64,000 nt of DNA from Sinosporangium siamense. GTDB lineage: Bacteria; Actinomycetota; Actinomycetes; Streptosporangiales; Streptosporangiaceae. A program made the translations under genes and the position numbers. Location of the stretch: contig NZ_BOOW01000043.1 in assembly GCF_016863435.1 (NCBI RefSeq), positions 78,114-142,113 of the forward strand. Direction: 5' to 3'. Shown here piece by piece: positions 26,596 to 35,604 of the stretch (positions within the stretch are counted from its first letter, which is position 1; each line of letters opens with the position of its first letter). The notes under the pieces were generated by a model. It did no database searches. It was not told the origin of the DNA and was given only the letters and a program-made list of their open reading frames with translations.

Positions 26596-28370
26596 AGTTT
26601 TCTCTTCTCCTCGTCAGCGGCAGGCGTGTCATCAGTGTTCTTCATCAGTGTGTACTCGGGTGCCAGAACGCCGGCGATCAGTCCGTACACGGTTTGTTCA
26701 ATCACATGTGTGCTCACTCTCTCCAGGGCCGCGAGCACCTCCTGGAGCTCCTGCAGGTGGCGGAACGCGTAGCCGTACCGTTGCTGCTCGGCAAGCGGTA
26801 GCCGTGGGACGCGGCAACGACGCAGGTCATCGCGGTTAAGCGCGCCGAGGGTGTTGGCCGCGGGGAGTGCTCCTGCGTCGGCCCGTAGGAAGCTCGCCAG
26901 GAAGTATGCGTCCAGGCGGGCGGGGTCTATCTCGACGATCTGTGCGATACCAGTGTCGTCCGCGGCCGTGCCGGTCGCGACGATCGGCGGGCGGCCGAGA
27001 GTCCGCAGCAATACGTCCCCGGCACGCGGGGTGTCGTCACGGGCTCTGACGGTCAGCACCCCGGCGCGTTCCAGCTCGCCGAGGGTGACGTGCGAGTGAT
27101 GGGTCGGCGCGGTCGGCGCGGCGAAGCGCGGCAAACCTTGGACCGCCTGTAGGTAGAGGGTGTGCAGCCGATCGGTGACGTGGGCGAAGTCGTCGGTACT
27201 TGCCTCGGCCCATGGAGTGACATAGCGGGACGGCAGCAGGTTCGTCTCGCCGTCGAGGAGCTCCAGGCGCGGGACTGCGCGCGAGACCGTCGGGTCGGCC
27301 TCGCCGAACAGTCGCTCCCAGGCGGCGAACTCGTACGGGACATCGGCGGCGTCGCCCAACCTCGACAGGTCGACCATCCGAACTTCTCGATGGTCAGGAG
27401 GCCCGTATGGCCGCTGCAGGACCCAGAGGTAGACGTCGGTATCGGGGGCGGAGCCCATCCCCTTCGGCAGCGCGATCACGTCACGCAACACGCCGGAGCG
27501 CACCAGCGCCGCACGGATCTGCTGCCCTGACGGTTGCAGGCAGGTGCGCGGCGTCACCGCGACGACGGCCACCCCGCGGGGGCGCAGGTGCGCGTAACAG
27601 TGCTGGACCCAGGCCAGTTCCCCATCTCGGGGGGCCGGGGTGCCGAAATCCCAGCGCGGGTCGGTCGCCAGCTCGGCCGAGGGCCACTGTGGTTGGTCGA
27701 AGGGTGGCTCGCAGACGACGGCCGCTACCGCCCCCAGATACCCGGAAAACTGGTTTTCCAGCAGGGAGTCGCCCGTGTGGATTTCGTACAACGTGCCGAG
27801 AGGGTTTTCGCTCAGCCTCTGCACGGCCGTCTCGGTAGCAGTCAACTGAATCTCCTGCCCGGCCAGCCGGACCTCGGTGCCGAAGCGGTCGGCGACGGCC
27901 AGCAGCAGAGTCGCCTCCGAGCAAGCCGGATCCAGCACGACGGGAACATCCGCTTCCCAGCCGCTGGACGGCCCGGCCGAAGCCGTCGAATGCGGCAGCA
28001 GTGACGCCATGACCCTGGCTAGCAACTCACCCGAGGTCAAGTCAGCAACGCCCCGTTCGGGCTCCTGCAGGCGATCGAGGCTGCATCTCTCCCAGGCGTA
28101 GGGCAAATCGCTCGGGAACTGGTCAGGGTTGTCGACGCGTTGCGTCCCGGTCTCGGTCTGCCCAGCCGTCGCCAGCTGATCACCCTTGCCTGTCGCCTTC
28201 AGCCACTCCTCGACCTCTGCCAGAGAAAACGTGGGGCTGTGCCCACTACCGCCGACCGGTTTAGGGAACTCCGGGTAGCGCTTGCGCCAGTTCGCCACGG
28301 CGGCACGGCTAACGCCGGCCAGCCGCGCGATCGCCGCCGCCGTCACCTCATCGTGCTCGCCAAGGCCCAT
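26592..28370 (-). CDS. HTH + degenerate N6-methylase + HsdS-like protein, first gene of operon
   Basis: The product is about 592 aa from ATG 28370, the start immediately before the HTH. Residues 8-60 form a helix-turn-helix (VTAAAIARLAGVSRAAVANWRKRYPEFP). Residues about 95-400 match the HsdM-type N6 methylase fold, but motif I reads DPACSEATLL instead of DPACGTGG and motif IV reads CEPPFDQP instead of NPPF, so SAM binding and the catalytic Asn appear lost. Residues about 430-590 resemble half an S subunit (LTVRARDDTPRAGDVLL..., ending LPLAEQQRYGYAFRHLQELQEVL). A role as a DNA-binding regulator or scaffold that senses the R-M target is inferred. Upstream lies a palindrome suited to its HTH. 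Confidence 0.8.
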   Translation of the reverse strand: MGLGEHDEVTAAAIARLAGVSRAAVANWRKRYPEFPKPVGGSGHSPTFSLAEVEEWLKATGKGDQLATAGQTETGTQRVDNPDQFPSDLPYAWERCSLDRLQEPERGVADLTSGELLARVMASLLPHSTASAGPSSGWEADVPVVLDPACSEATLLLAVADRFGTEVRLAGQEIQLTATETAVQRLSENPLGTLYEIHTGDSLLENQFSGYLGAVAAVVCEPPFDQPQWPSAELATDPRWDFGTPAPRDGELAWVQHCYAHLRPRGVAVVAVTPRTCLQPSGQQIRAALVRSGVLRDVIALPKGMGSAPDTDVYLWVLQRPYGPPDHREVRMVDLSRLGDAADVPYEFAAWERLFGEADPTVSRAVPRLELLDGETNLLPSRYVTPWAEASTDDFAHVTDRLHTLYLQAVQGLPRFAAPTAPTHHSHVTLGELERAGVLTVRARDDTPRAGDVLLRTLGRPPIVATGTAADDTGIAQIVEIDPARLDAYFLASFLRADAGALPAANTLGALNRDDLRRCRVPRLPLAEQQRYGYAFRHLQELQEVLAALERVSTHVIEQTVYGLIAGVLAPEYTLMKNTDDTPAADEEKRKL

Positions 28371-28412
28371 GCGGCAACCATACAGGGCAACACTGGCCGA
28401 AACAATGAGACT

Positions 28413-28446
28413 GTGAGCACTCGTGAGCATTTGCATCGATGCTCAC
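28413..28446. promoter_or_regulatory. Operator-like palindrome before the R-M operon
   Basis: A perfect inverted repeat GTGAGCAT (28423-28430) and ATGCTCAC (28439-28446) with an 8-bp spacer is preceded by a third half-site GTGAGCAC at 28413-28420, exactly one helical turn away. It lies 43-76 bp upstream of the HTH-protein start, where autorepression would be expected. Confidence 0.6.
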
Positions 28447-28586
28447 AAGATGTGCTAGGTTGCTACCTGCAAGAGTGATGATCGTCATGTCAATCGCCGC
28501 GAGCCACGGATGATGAGCGCGATGCTGTCCGCCCTGTCCGGCCGCCAGAGTCGTCCTCAGCCAGCCGATCCGTGACTGTGAAACGT

Positions 28587-28605
28587 GTGTCCCCCCTCGC
28601 GGGGG
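28587..28605. other. GC hairpin in the divergent intergenic region
   Basis: Seven-bp stem GTCCCCC/GGGGGAC with a 5-nt loop lies in the 435-bp space between the R-M operon and the DUF6119 gene. It could be an attenuator or insulator. The rest of this interval has no gene. Confidence 0.4.
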
Positions 28606-28805
28606 ACCATCTGCTAGAAGCGCCGAATCGTATCGAGAGGACATGGCCCTGACTGGGGCCCAGTCCGTCCGTGCAGGGGCCTTGGCCGCACCGACAACGC
28701 ACCCAAGAACCGGTGCACGTGTCACATCGTGCCCACGCCGCCAGGCGCCCCCTGCTCCCCATCTGTCCGGACCTTCAGGTCCCTGCACCTCACACGAGGA
28801 CTGGC

Positions 28806-30542
28806 ATGAGCGCTGAGAACCACAACACCCCGGCCGCCGCCGCGAAGGCCGCAGCCCCGCCAACCACCCGCAAGACCTCCCTCTACCGCCTGCGTAGTGC
28901 GGACCCGAGCACACACACGAACCTCCGCACGTTCGTTCTCTCCCGCTACCTGGACCGCGAAGGCTTCCAGGCCTGCGAGGTCGATCACGAGAGCATCTCC
29001 GGCCTCCTCATCACCGGCACGATCGCCCCCGGTCCCGCCGATTGGTGCGACCCGCTCAGCGCCTTGAGCGGGCACCCCATCGCCGAGGAGAACCAGACGA
29101 CCCTCGCCCTCCTCCTGGTCCGCACCGAGCAGGCGATCTACGGTCTCACCTACGGCATGGGCCACCTGATGATCGACCCGGCCTGGATCGACCCGGGTTT
29201 CGGGATCGAGCTCGCCATCCGCTGCCTGGACGCCGACCGCATCACCAAGGTCCGGCGTCAGGTCATGGACGCGCGCGGCCGAACCGACGAGAACTCCGCC
29301 ACCGGCGGGGAACACATCCGGGGCTTCGGCATCGAGCAGTTCGGAGAGATCGTCAGCCAGATCTCTGGCCAGATCGTCAACGTTCCGCTCACCTTCACCA
29401 AGGACCGCACCCGGCCTGCGCACATCACGGGCAACGACCGTTCGGTGAAACTGCCGCTTGGCAGCACCCCTGCCTCTCTGCTGCACGACCTCCAGCGGAT
29501 CGAGGAGGTCTGCGCCCAGCCCAGCCCACTGCCGGAGTTCGAGTTCATCGCCCAGGTCCGGCCGCTTCCCCCGAAGTCCGAGCAGGCTCAGCGCCTCGAC
29601 GAGCGCCTCGACGCCATGCTCGGCGGAGACGAGCACGCACTCCTCGCACTCGCCGTGCCCAGCCTCTGCCGGGACCGCTACGACTTCGCAGAGTCCTTCA
29701 AGGTGACCCTCAGGGGCCGCTCCCAGTTCCACACCGAGCTCGAGGTCCGCCAGTTCATCGAAGCTGTCCGGCCCTGTGAGTCGGGTAGCCGCCTGCGGGT
29801 CCTGCGCGAGGGACGCATCCAGATGTTCGCCGACACCGAGGGCCACGAGCTGATCAGCAGCAAGGTTCCCGCCGACCACTGGCTCACCGCCGAAGTGTCG
29901 GAGGGAAGTTGCCACTACTTCTACTGGCAGCGGCGGTGGTATGAGATCGGCGCGGAGTACCTCGCGGTCATCGAGCAGCGAATCACCGAACTCCTCGCCC
30001 ACTCCACCAAGGTCACGATGCCGCCCTGGATCAAGGGCAAGAACGAAGACTGGTACAACAAGCAGGTCGCCACCCAGGCTGGGTACGTCCTGCTCGACAA
30101 GAACACTGTGCGTACGGCACGCCTGCGCGGCGGCGGGCTCGAGATCTGCGACACCCTCGGGCCCGACGGTCAGTTCATCTGCGTGAAGAAGGCCAAAGCG
30201 ACCGCCGAACTGAACCACCTCTTCGCGCAGGGCCGGGTCGCCATGGAAACCCTGCGTTTCGACACCGATGCCCAGGGGAAGTTCCTGGCCAAGGTCGACG
30301 AGCTCGCCCCAGGCCACCCCCTGGACAGGACCTTCAGGTCACTGACCCTGGTCTACGGCATCCTCCTCAAGGGCGGGGTACCGCTGACCCCGAACTCCCT
30401 GTTCGCCTTCGCGAAGGTCTCGCTGCTGCACACGGTGACCGCCCTGGAGGGGATGGGCGTGCGCGTGGAGATCGTCTCCATCTCCCGAACCTCGACCACC
30501 GGAACGGTCACGCCGGGGGGAGAAGCCGACTCGTCTTCCTGA
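28806..30542 (+). CDS. DUF6119 (TIGR04141-type, sporadically distributed) protein
   Basis: The 578-aa product starts at ATG 28806 with CGAGGA upstream. An Ala/Pro-rich tail of about 25 residues precedes the family start TSLYRLRS. Family hallmarks are visible: a W-x-x-PL strand (DWCDPLSAL), LLLVRTEQAIYGLTYGMGHLMIDP, the block PGFGIELAIRCLDADRITKVRR and the W-rich centre HYFYWQRRWYEIG. I recognise the family by this pattern; its biochemical function is not established, and members appear sporadically near restriction and other defence genes. It is divergent from the kinase/R-M operon and shares its intergenic region, so joint control is plausible. Confidence 0.75.
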   Translation: MSAENHNTPAAAAKAAAPPTTRKTSLYRLRSADPSTHTNLRTFVLSRYLDREGFQACEVDHESISGLLITGTIAPGPADWCDPLSALSGHPIAEENQTTLALLLVRTEQAIYGLTYGMGHLMIDPAWIDPGFGIELAIRCLDADRITKVRRQVMDARGRTDENSATGGEHIRGFGIEQFGEIVSQISGQIVNVPLTFTKDRTRPAHITGNDRSVKLPLGSTPASLLHDLQRIEEVCAQPSPLPEFEFIAQVRPLPPKSEQAQRLDERLDAMLGGDEHALLALAVPSLCRDRYDFAESFKVTLRGRSQFHTELEVRQFIEAVRPCESGSRLRVLREGRIQMFADTEGHELISSKVPADHWLTAEVSEGSCHYFYWQRRWYEIGAEYLAVIEQRITELLAHSTKVTMPPWIKGKNEDWYNKQVATQAGYVLLDKNTVRTARLRGGGLEICDTLGPDGQFICVKKAKATAELNHLFAQGRVAMETLRFDTDAQGKFLAKVDELAPGHPLDRTFRSLTLVYGILLKGGVPLTPNSLFAFAKVSLLHTVTALEGMGVRVEIVSISRTSTTGTVTPGGEADSSS

Positions 30543-30677
30543 CAGTCGCGGGCCTGTCACGCTGCCACCACGGCTTCAGAATCTATCGCGGTGCGGACCG
30601 AGGCGGCTTGACTCAGGGAAGACTCAATTCCAGGCATGGCCCATCACAAAATCCGCCGCCGAGATTCTTCTCCGAAT

Positions 30678-30704
30678 AGGCGTCGGCTCCGCGAGCCGGC
30701 GCCT
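30678..30704 (+). terminator. Hairpin terminator at the right end of the element
   Basis: A 12-bp stem (AGGCGTCGGCTC with GAGCCGGCGCCT, one G-T pair) and a 3-nt loop lie 135 bp after the DUF6119 gene. Nothing else is recognisable between 30543 and the right att site. Confidence 0.75.
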
Positions 30705-30879
30705 TAAACCGTCGAAACCGGATGGTCAATTTCGCGCAAGCGCCGTACGGTTGCTCGTTGGTTGCTCTTCGGCATCCGATACGGCACGGCACCGGACGCC
30801 ATTCTTAGACATTTCGATGGGCGCCATTCGCACTAAGGGCGGTATATTGACGTATAGATTGGCAAGATCCGGCATTAAT

Positions 30880-30935
30880 GCTGTGGACTTTTAATCCATA
30901 GGTTCCGGGTTCGAGTCCCGGGCGGCCTACCACCT
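30880..30935 (+). repeat. Right attachment site (attR)
   Basis: This is an exact copy of the 56-bp tRNA-Lys segment at 5115-5170. Only the 3' two-thirds of the tRNA is present; the acceptor and D-arm 5' sequences are replaced by AT-rich element DNA, so it is not a functional tRNA. Confidence 0.93.
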
Positions 30936-31136
30936 GCCACCCACCTGAACTGCGAAAACTCGGCCTAAACGGCTTCGCTGTACCGAGATCACCCCACGTG
31001 GTTGCTCGCCGGATGCCCGCGAGCACACACCGCGCACACCGGTAGTTCGTTCAAGCACCGCTGGCCACAACAGACCAACAGGACGGGCAAGAGAAGGCCG
31101 AGCCCGATACCTCTGGGTGCCAGAAGCTCGGCCGCC

Positions 31137-32199
<1,063 letters not shown>

Positions 32200-32287
32200 T
32201 CACGGCACGAATCCAAGTTTCCGAGCTATACACCGATCAAAACGAGATCACGTAGTGCAGGAAAACCTGGAGGGCGAGGAATGATTT

Positions 32288-32674
32288 TTACATGAGGCAT
32301 AGCTCCACATTCTTCTGTATGCATACATGCATTACCGCGATGACCTTGCGAGCATCTCTAATGTGTTCTTTCAGTTCAAAGTCCGATGATTCACTTGACA
32401 CCCACTCCAACAGTATATTTTCAAGTCGGGCCACGATTGCTTCACACTCCAACGGCGATAGCGATCGGCTGTGATCATCTGGATGATTGAGGAGTGGCTC
32501 AAGGGCAGTGCGAACATCCTTCCACGGCCTAACGCCACCAAATCCTTGCATCTCTTCGAGGTGAAAATCTTCTGCCAGGGCGAGCCGCCTGCGAAATAGA
32601 GCGAATTCACCATACGAGAAGCACGCATCCGGTCCATCCGATTCCCCATCGCCAGGGAAGAGACACAGTCCCAT
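32288..32674 (-). CDS. Orphan 128-aa protein, AT-richer than surroundings
   Basis: ATG 32674 has a perfect AAGGAGG eight bases upstream, so the gene is very likely real. The product is soluble and helical, acidic in the middle (LSPLECEAIVARLENILLEWVSSESSDFELKEHIRDARKVIAVM) with four cysteines, and has no recognised family. The base composition is clearly lower in GC than the rest of the window. It lies between a dead transposase and an IS630 element. This suggests a passenger of recent foreign origin. Confidence 0.65.
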   Translation of the reverse strand: MGLCLFPGDGESDGPDACFSYGEFALFRRRLALAEDFHLEEMQGFGGVRPWKDVRTALEPLLNHPDDHSRSLSPLECEAIVARLENILLEWVSSESSDFELKEHIRDARKVIAVMHVCIQKNVELCLM

Positions 32675-32890
32675 GAGAGGCCTCCTTCATAGTGGCCGAT
32701 GCGCCCCTCCCTTATGCATCGCCAGCATCCAAGAAAGGGGCGCAGGATTTTATTGATCTGGAACCACTAAGTCACAGCTATGATCTCGGAATAACCTGCC
32801 ACACGATATCTTTTTGGCAAACCAAGATGTGAATGGCGGCGGAATCGGATTCTCGGAAATAATCCGATAGTCGACTCCCTGCGCCCGCGC

Positions 32891-34061
32891 TAACGCTAGT
32901 GCCGCGTCATGCAACGTTGGTCTTGTAACCGGTCCAGCTCCGAATGACCGACCCGGGGGCGAAGTCCCGCTTGGGTACGGCACGTGCGTTGCGCCGGCGG
33001 ACATAGCCGGCTATCGCCTCACCCTGCTCGGTGTGACTGCGGTGGTCGGTCCCGTTGAGGGCGAAGTAGCGCAGCGCGGCGAACTCGGACTCTATCCAGT
33101 TCAACCAGGACGAGTACGTCGGGGTGAACACCAGTTCCACACCGCTGCCGGCCGCCCAGGACCGCACCTCGGCATGCCGATGGGGAGAGAAGTTGTCCAT
33201 GATCAGGTACAGCCTCCCCGTCGGCCACCGGCTACGCAGCACCTTCAGGAAGGACAGGAACTCGCGCCACCGTTTGCGCGCGCGGATGCGGTACACCAGC
33301 TTTCCGCTGCTCAGATCAAGTGCGGCGAGCATATGACGTACCCTCGCCGGGCGGTTGTACGTCGCGCGCAGCCGGATCGGGCGGCCGGTGGGCCGCCAGG
33401 TCCGTCCGGGCCGCGGCTGCAGGTTCAGCGGCCCGAACTCGTCCACGCACACCACCCGGCCGTCGGCCGGCGGGGTGTCGTACAGCTTCAGCACCCGGCG
33501 CATGCGCCCGATGAACTCCGGATCGGTGGACGCCTTCCAGGTCTTGGAGGCCTGCCGGGTGATGTGCGCCTCGCGCAGGACCCGGCGCACGCTCTCACGG
33601 CTGATCGAGGCCACCACGCCGGTGGCGGTCAGGTATTCGGCGAGCTTGGCCAGACTCCAGACCGAGAAGGGAAGGCCCAGGTCGCGGGGGTGGCACAGGG
33701 CGGTCAGTCGGATGTGGCGGCGGACCGCCTCACCGATCGTCCTGGGCCTGCCCCCGCTCCATTTTGGGTTGAGGGCCGCGAAACCCAGGTCGTTTAAGTC
33801 GTGGATCACCCCCCTTACGTATTCCTGTGAGCAGGCGAGCAGGTGGGCGATGTCGGGTGCGCCGCGGCCCTGGGCCGACATCAGCACCACGATGGCCCGC
33901 CGCAGCTTGACGGGGTCCTTGGCGGTGCGGCCGATCTGCTGCAGCCGCCGTCCTTCGGCCATCGTGACCGGTCTGACGAATACTTCGGGTAATCGGCCCA
34001 TCGCCACCTCCGAGACAGCACTCGAAAGAAACGTGGCTCGTATCCGGCTCAACATCAATTA
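32891..34061 (-). mobile_element. IS630-family insertion sequence
   Basis: The ends share an imperfect inverted repeat: left GTGCCG...GCAACGTT (about 32899-32917), right read inward GAGCCG...GCCACGTT. TA dinucleotides at 32891-32892 and 34060-34061 could be the TA target used by this family; the exact ends are uncertain by a few bases. The right side abuts a truncated ABC ATPase frame whose stop codon is formed at the joint. The 32675-32890 flank is AT-rich and without a gene. Confidence 0.65.
32907..34001 (-). CDS. IS630-family DDE transposase
   Basis: ATG 34001 is preceded by GGAGGTGGCG and gives 364 aa (the frame extends to 34058). An N-terminal pair of HTH domains (RRAIVVLMSAQGRGAPDIAHLLACSQEYV and the following Arg-rich HTH) is followed by the catalytic core: first Asp in VCVDEFGPL, second in LIMDNFSPH, and Glu in YSSWLNWIESEF. 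All are intact in a single frame, so the enzyme may be active. Cut-and-paste at TA sites is known for the family. Confidence 0.92.
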   Translation of the reverse strand: MGRLPEVFVRPVTMAEGRRLQQIGRTAKDPVKLRRAIVVLMSAQGRGAPDIAHLLACSQEYVRGVIHDLNDLGFAALNPKWSGGRPRTIGEAVRRHIRLTALCHPRDLGLPFSVWSLAKLAEYLTATGVVASISRESVRRVLREAHITRQASKTWKASTDPEFIGRMRRVLKLYDTPPADGRVVCVDEFGPLNLQPRPGRTWRPTGRPIRLRATYNRPARVRHMLAALDLSSGKLVYRIRARKRWREFLSFLKVLRSRWPTGRLYLIMDNFSPHRHAEVRSWAAGSGVELVFTPTYSSWLNWIESEFAALRYFALNGTDHRSHTEQGEAIAGYVRRRNARAVPKRDFAPGSVIRSWTGYKTNVA

Positions 34062-34613
34062 CACGAACAACGATCCTGGACGGGGCACTAGCTTCTCTCC
34101 CTCTACGCCCTTGAACTTCTCGATGTAGTCGTCGTGGGAGACCTCCGAGGTCGGCCTCTCGAAGACAACGGAGCCGTCCCGGATCACGGCCGCCTTGTCG
34201 CATGTCGCCATCAGCTCCGCGAGCCGGTGGATGATGAACAGGATGCCGGCACCACCCGCCGCGAGCCAGCGCATCATCTCGATCAGACGGGCGCTCTCGG
34301 CCTCGGGCAGCAGCGCCGTCGGCTCGTCGAAGAGAATGAGCGGCCGGCCGTCACCGCCACCGTGCTCGAGCCCCCGGAGCGCCCGGATCACCGCGACGAA
34401 GACCCGCACGGCGGGACTCAACTCGCCGACGAGCCGCCACGGGTCGAGGTCGATGCCGAGGCGCTCGCCGAGTCGGCGAAAGTGGAGCATTTCGCCGAGC
34501 CGGTCTCGCCAGTGGATGGTCAAGCTCGCGAATCGCTTGGGATCAGTGCTTGGACCGGGACGGTACTCAGCGGGATGATCGTGCGATCCACCGATGGCGG
34601 GAGTGTTGATCAC
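34059..34613 (-). pseudogene. Sugar-type ABC transporter ATPase, truncated by IS630
   Basis: This is part of an RbsA/MglA-like ATPase: ELSPAVRVFVAVIRALRG (a signature-motif position, degenerate), LILFDEPTALLPEAESARLIEMM (Walker B/D-loop) and LFIIHRLAELMATCDKAAVIRDG (switch His). The Walker A half is missing upstream, and the second ATPase half is missing where the IS630 element begins. It may be a 180-residue fragment, not a functional subunit. Confidence 0.75.
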
Positions 34614-34633
34614 CGTCCGGTTCGGGGTCTGCG

Positions 34634-34828
34634 CTACTCGGTGAGGCTGAGCGCCCCGGAAGGGCAGGACTGGATCGCGCGGCGCACGGCCGTGCGGTGC
34701 TCGGCGGCCGGTTCCGGCTCCAGCACCACGACCAGGCCCTCCTCGTCATCCTGGTCGAAGAGGGCGGAGAGGGTCAGCGCGCACATGCCGGCGCCGATGC
34801 ATACCTCACGGTCGGCTTTGATCTTCAT
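34634..34828 (-). CDS. 3Fe-4S ferredoxin (P450 electron donor type)
   Basis: The 64-aa product is complete. Cys ligands are in REVCIGAGMC and SCPSGAL, with Ala where a fourth Cys would be, typical of the [3Fe-4S] ferredoxins encoded beside actinobacterial P450s. It begins directly at the end of a collapsed P450 gene, so it survives as an orphan. It could serve the cluster P450s at 47.9-50.4 kb, but that is only an inference. Confidence 0.88.
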   Translation of the reverse strand: MKIKADREVCIGAGMCALTLSALFDQDDEEGLVVVLEPEPAAEHRTAVRRAIQSCPSGALSLTE

Positions 34829-35129
34829 CGGTTCTCCCAGGTCGGCACGTAGCGCGGCCGGCTGTTCCGGATTCCGCAGCAGCGCGAAGGTGTCCGTGGT
34901 GGTGTCGGGCCCGAGTACGCCGGCAGGGGTGGGCGCGCTCGGCGGCCACCACGGCGAGGTAGGCCGGTACCTCGCTGTAGGCCGTGATCTGCCCAGCGTC
35001 GCGGAACTCGCTGTTCATGAACTTGCCGACGTTCCCCTGGAAGCGGTCTTGGTACGGCACGCCGAGGGCCTGCCGGGCCAGGTCGTATCCGGTGACCAAC
35101 CAGCCGGGCTCACGTGTGCAGGGATTCAC
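34829..35129 (-). pseudogene. Cytochrome P450 remnant upstream of the ferredoxin
   Basis: Two P450 pieces are joined. The 5' piece has GWLVTGYDLARQALG, the usual N-terminal helix-B region. After a frame change comes DTTTDTFALLRNPEQPAALRAD, the I-helix acid-alcohol pair and the following J-helix, running straight into the ferredoxin start. The heme Cys region, ExxR helix and most of the fold are absent, so it cannot be functional. Confidence 0.7.
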
Positions 35130-35604
35130 TTACAGCTGCTTCCAATCTCGCGACAGTACGTGTTTGCCTTGGAGGCTAAGAGCCCACGCGGATGGTGTGA
35201 ACACGGGAGCAGGGAGTATCACAGGCACGGAGCCTCAAGTCGTCAATGAGGATCTTTCATGCCTGTTCGCCATCATGGCTGGCCGAACCGCTGTGGGTCC
35301 AGTTCGAGGCGCTGCCGTCCCGGCGTCCGGTTTATGACCCTGTCCGTCCCCCTGGGCTGATATCGGCGCCGAGTCGCAGATATTGCCCTGGACGCTTACG
35401 ACCGAATGGTGACGCTCACAAATCCGGCCGAACTGCCGGTAACAGACGATGTGACCTTCCCGTGACCGGTGTGCAGATGTACTGGCACGTAGTGCGGATC
35501 TCGGTGCTGATGTAGTCCGGAGTGGGCGGCCGTGAGCGACCGGCCAGACTGATCGGCATCCCCGCGGCGTTCGTTGTCCGACAACGACAGGGGCGGAGAG
35601 ATTG
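35130..35604. other. Intergenic debris, about 470 bp
   Basis: No frame here has a ribosome site or a recognisable product. Given remnants on both sides it is probably decayed coding sequence. Confidence 0.4.

Larger units (their letters stand above)
5115..30935. mobile_element. 25.8-kb integrative element in tRNA-Lys, carrying a defence-type cargo
   Basis: The element is bounded by a 56-bp exact direct repeat of the tRNA-Lys 3' region at 5115-5170 and 30880-30935. The intact tRNA sits on the left, next to the integrase and excisionase-like genes. Contents from left to right: small secreted protein, int, xis, two methyltransferase-type genes, conserved accessory gene, type IV-like transfer module remnant (11.6-15.2 kb), AlaRS debris, CoiA-like gene, iteron-like repeats, kinase/type I R-M operon and a DUF6119 gene. 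No relaxase, TraB/VirD4-type coupling ATPase or Rep protein is visible and the VirB4-like gene is cut short. Excision may still work; self-transfer is unlikely. Confidence 0.92.

Noticed and set aside
18496..28370. Pgl/BREX type 2 system
   Set aside because: A kinase and a methylase-like protein are present, but there is no PglZ phosphatase or PglY ATPase, and a classical hsdRMS set is present.
28722..30317. 531-codon minus-strand frame
   Set aside because: It is antisense to the DUF6119 gene, which has a good ribosome site and family motifs.
30880..30935. Second tRNA-Lys gene
   Set aside because: Only the anticodon-to-CCA part is present; the 5' acceptor and D-arm are missing, so it is the attR site.
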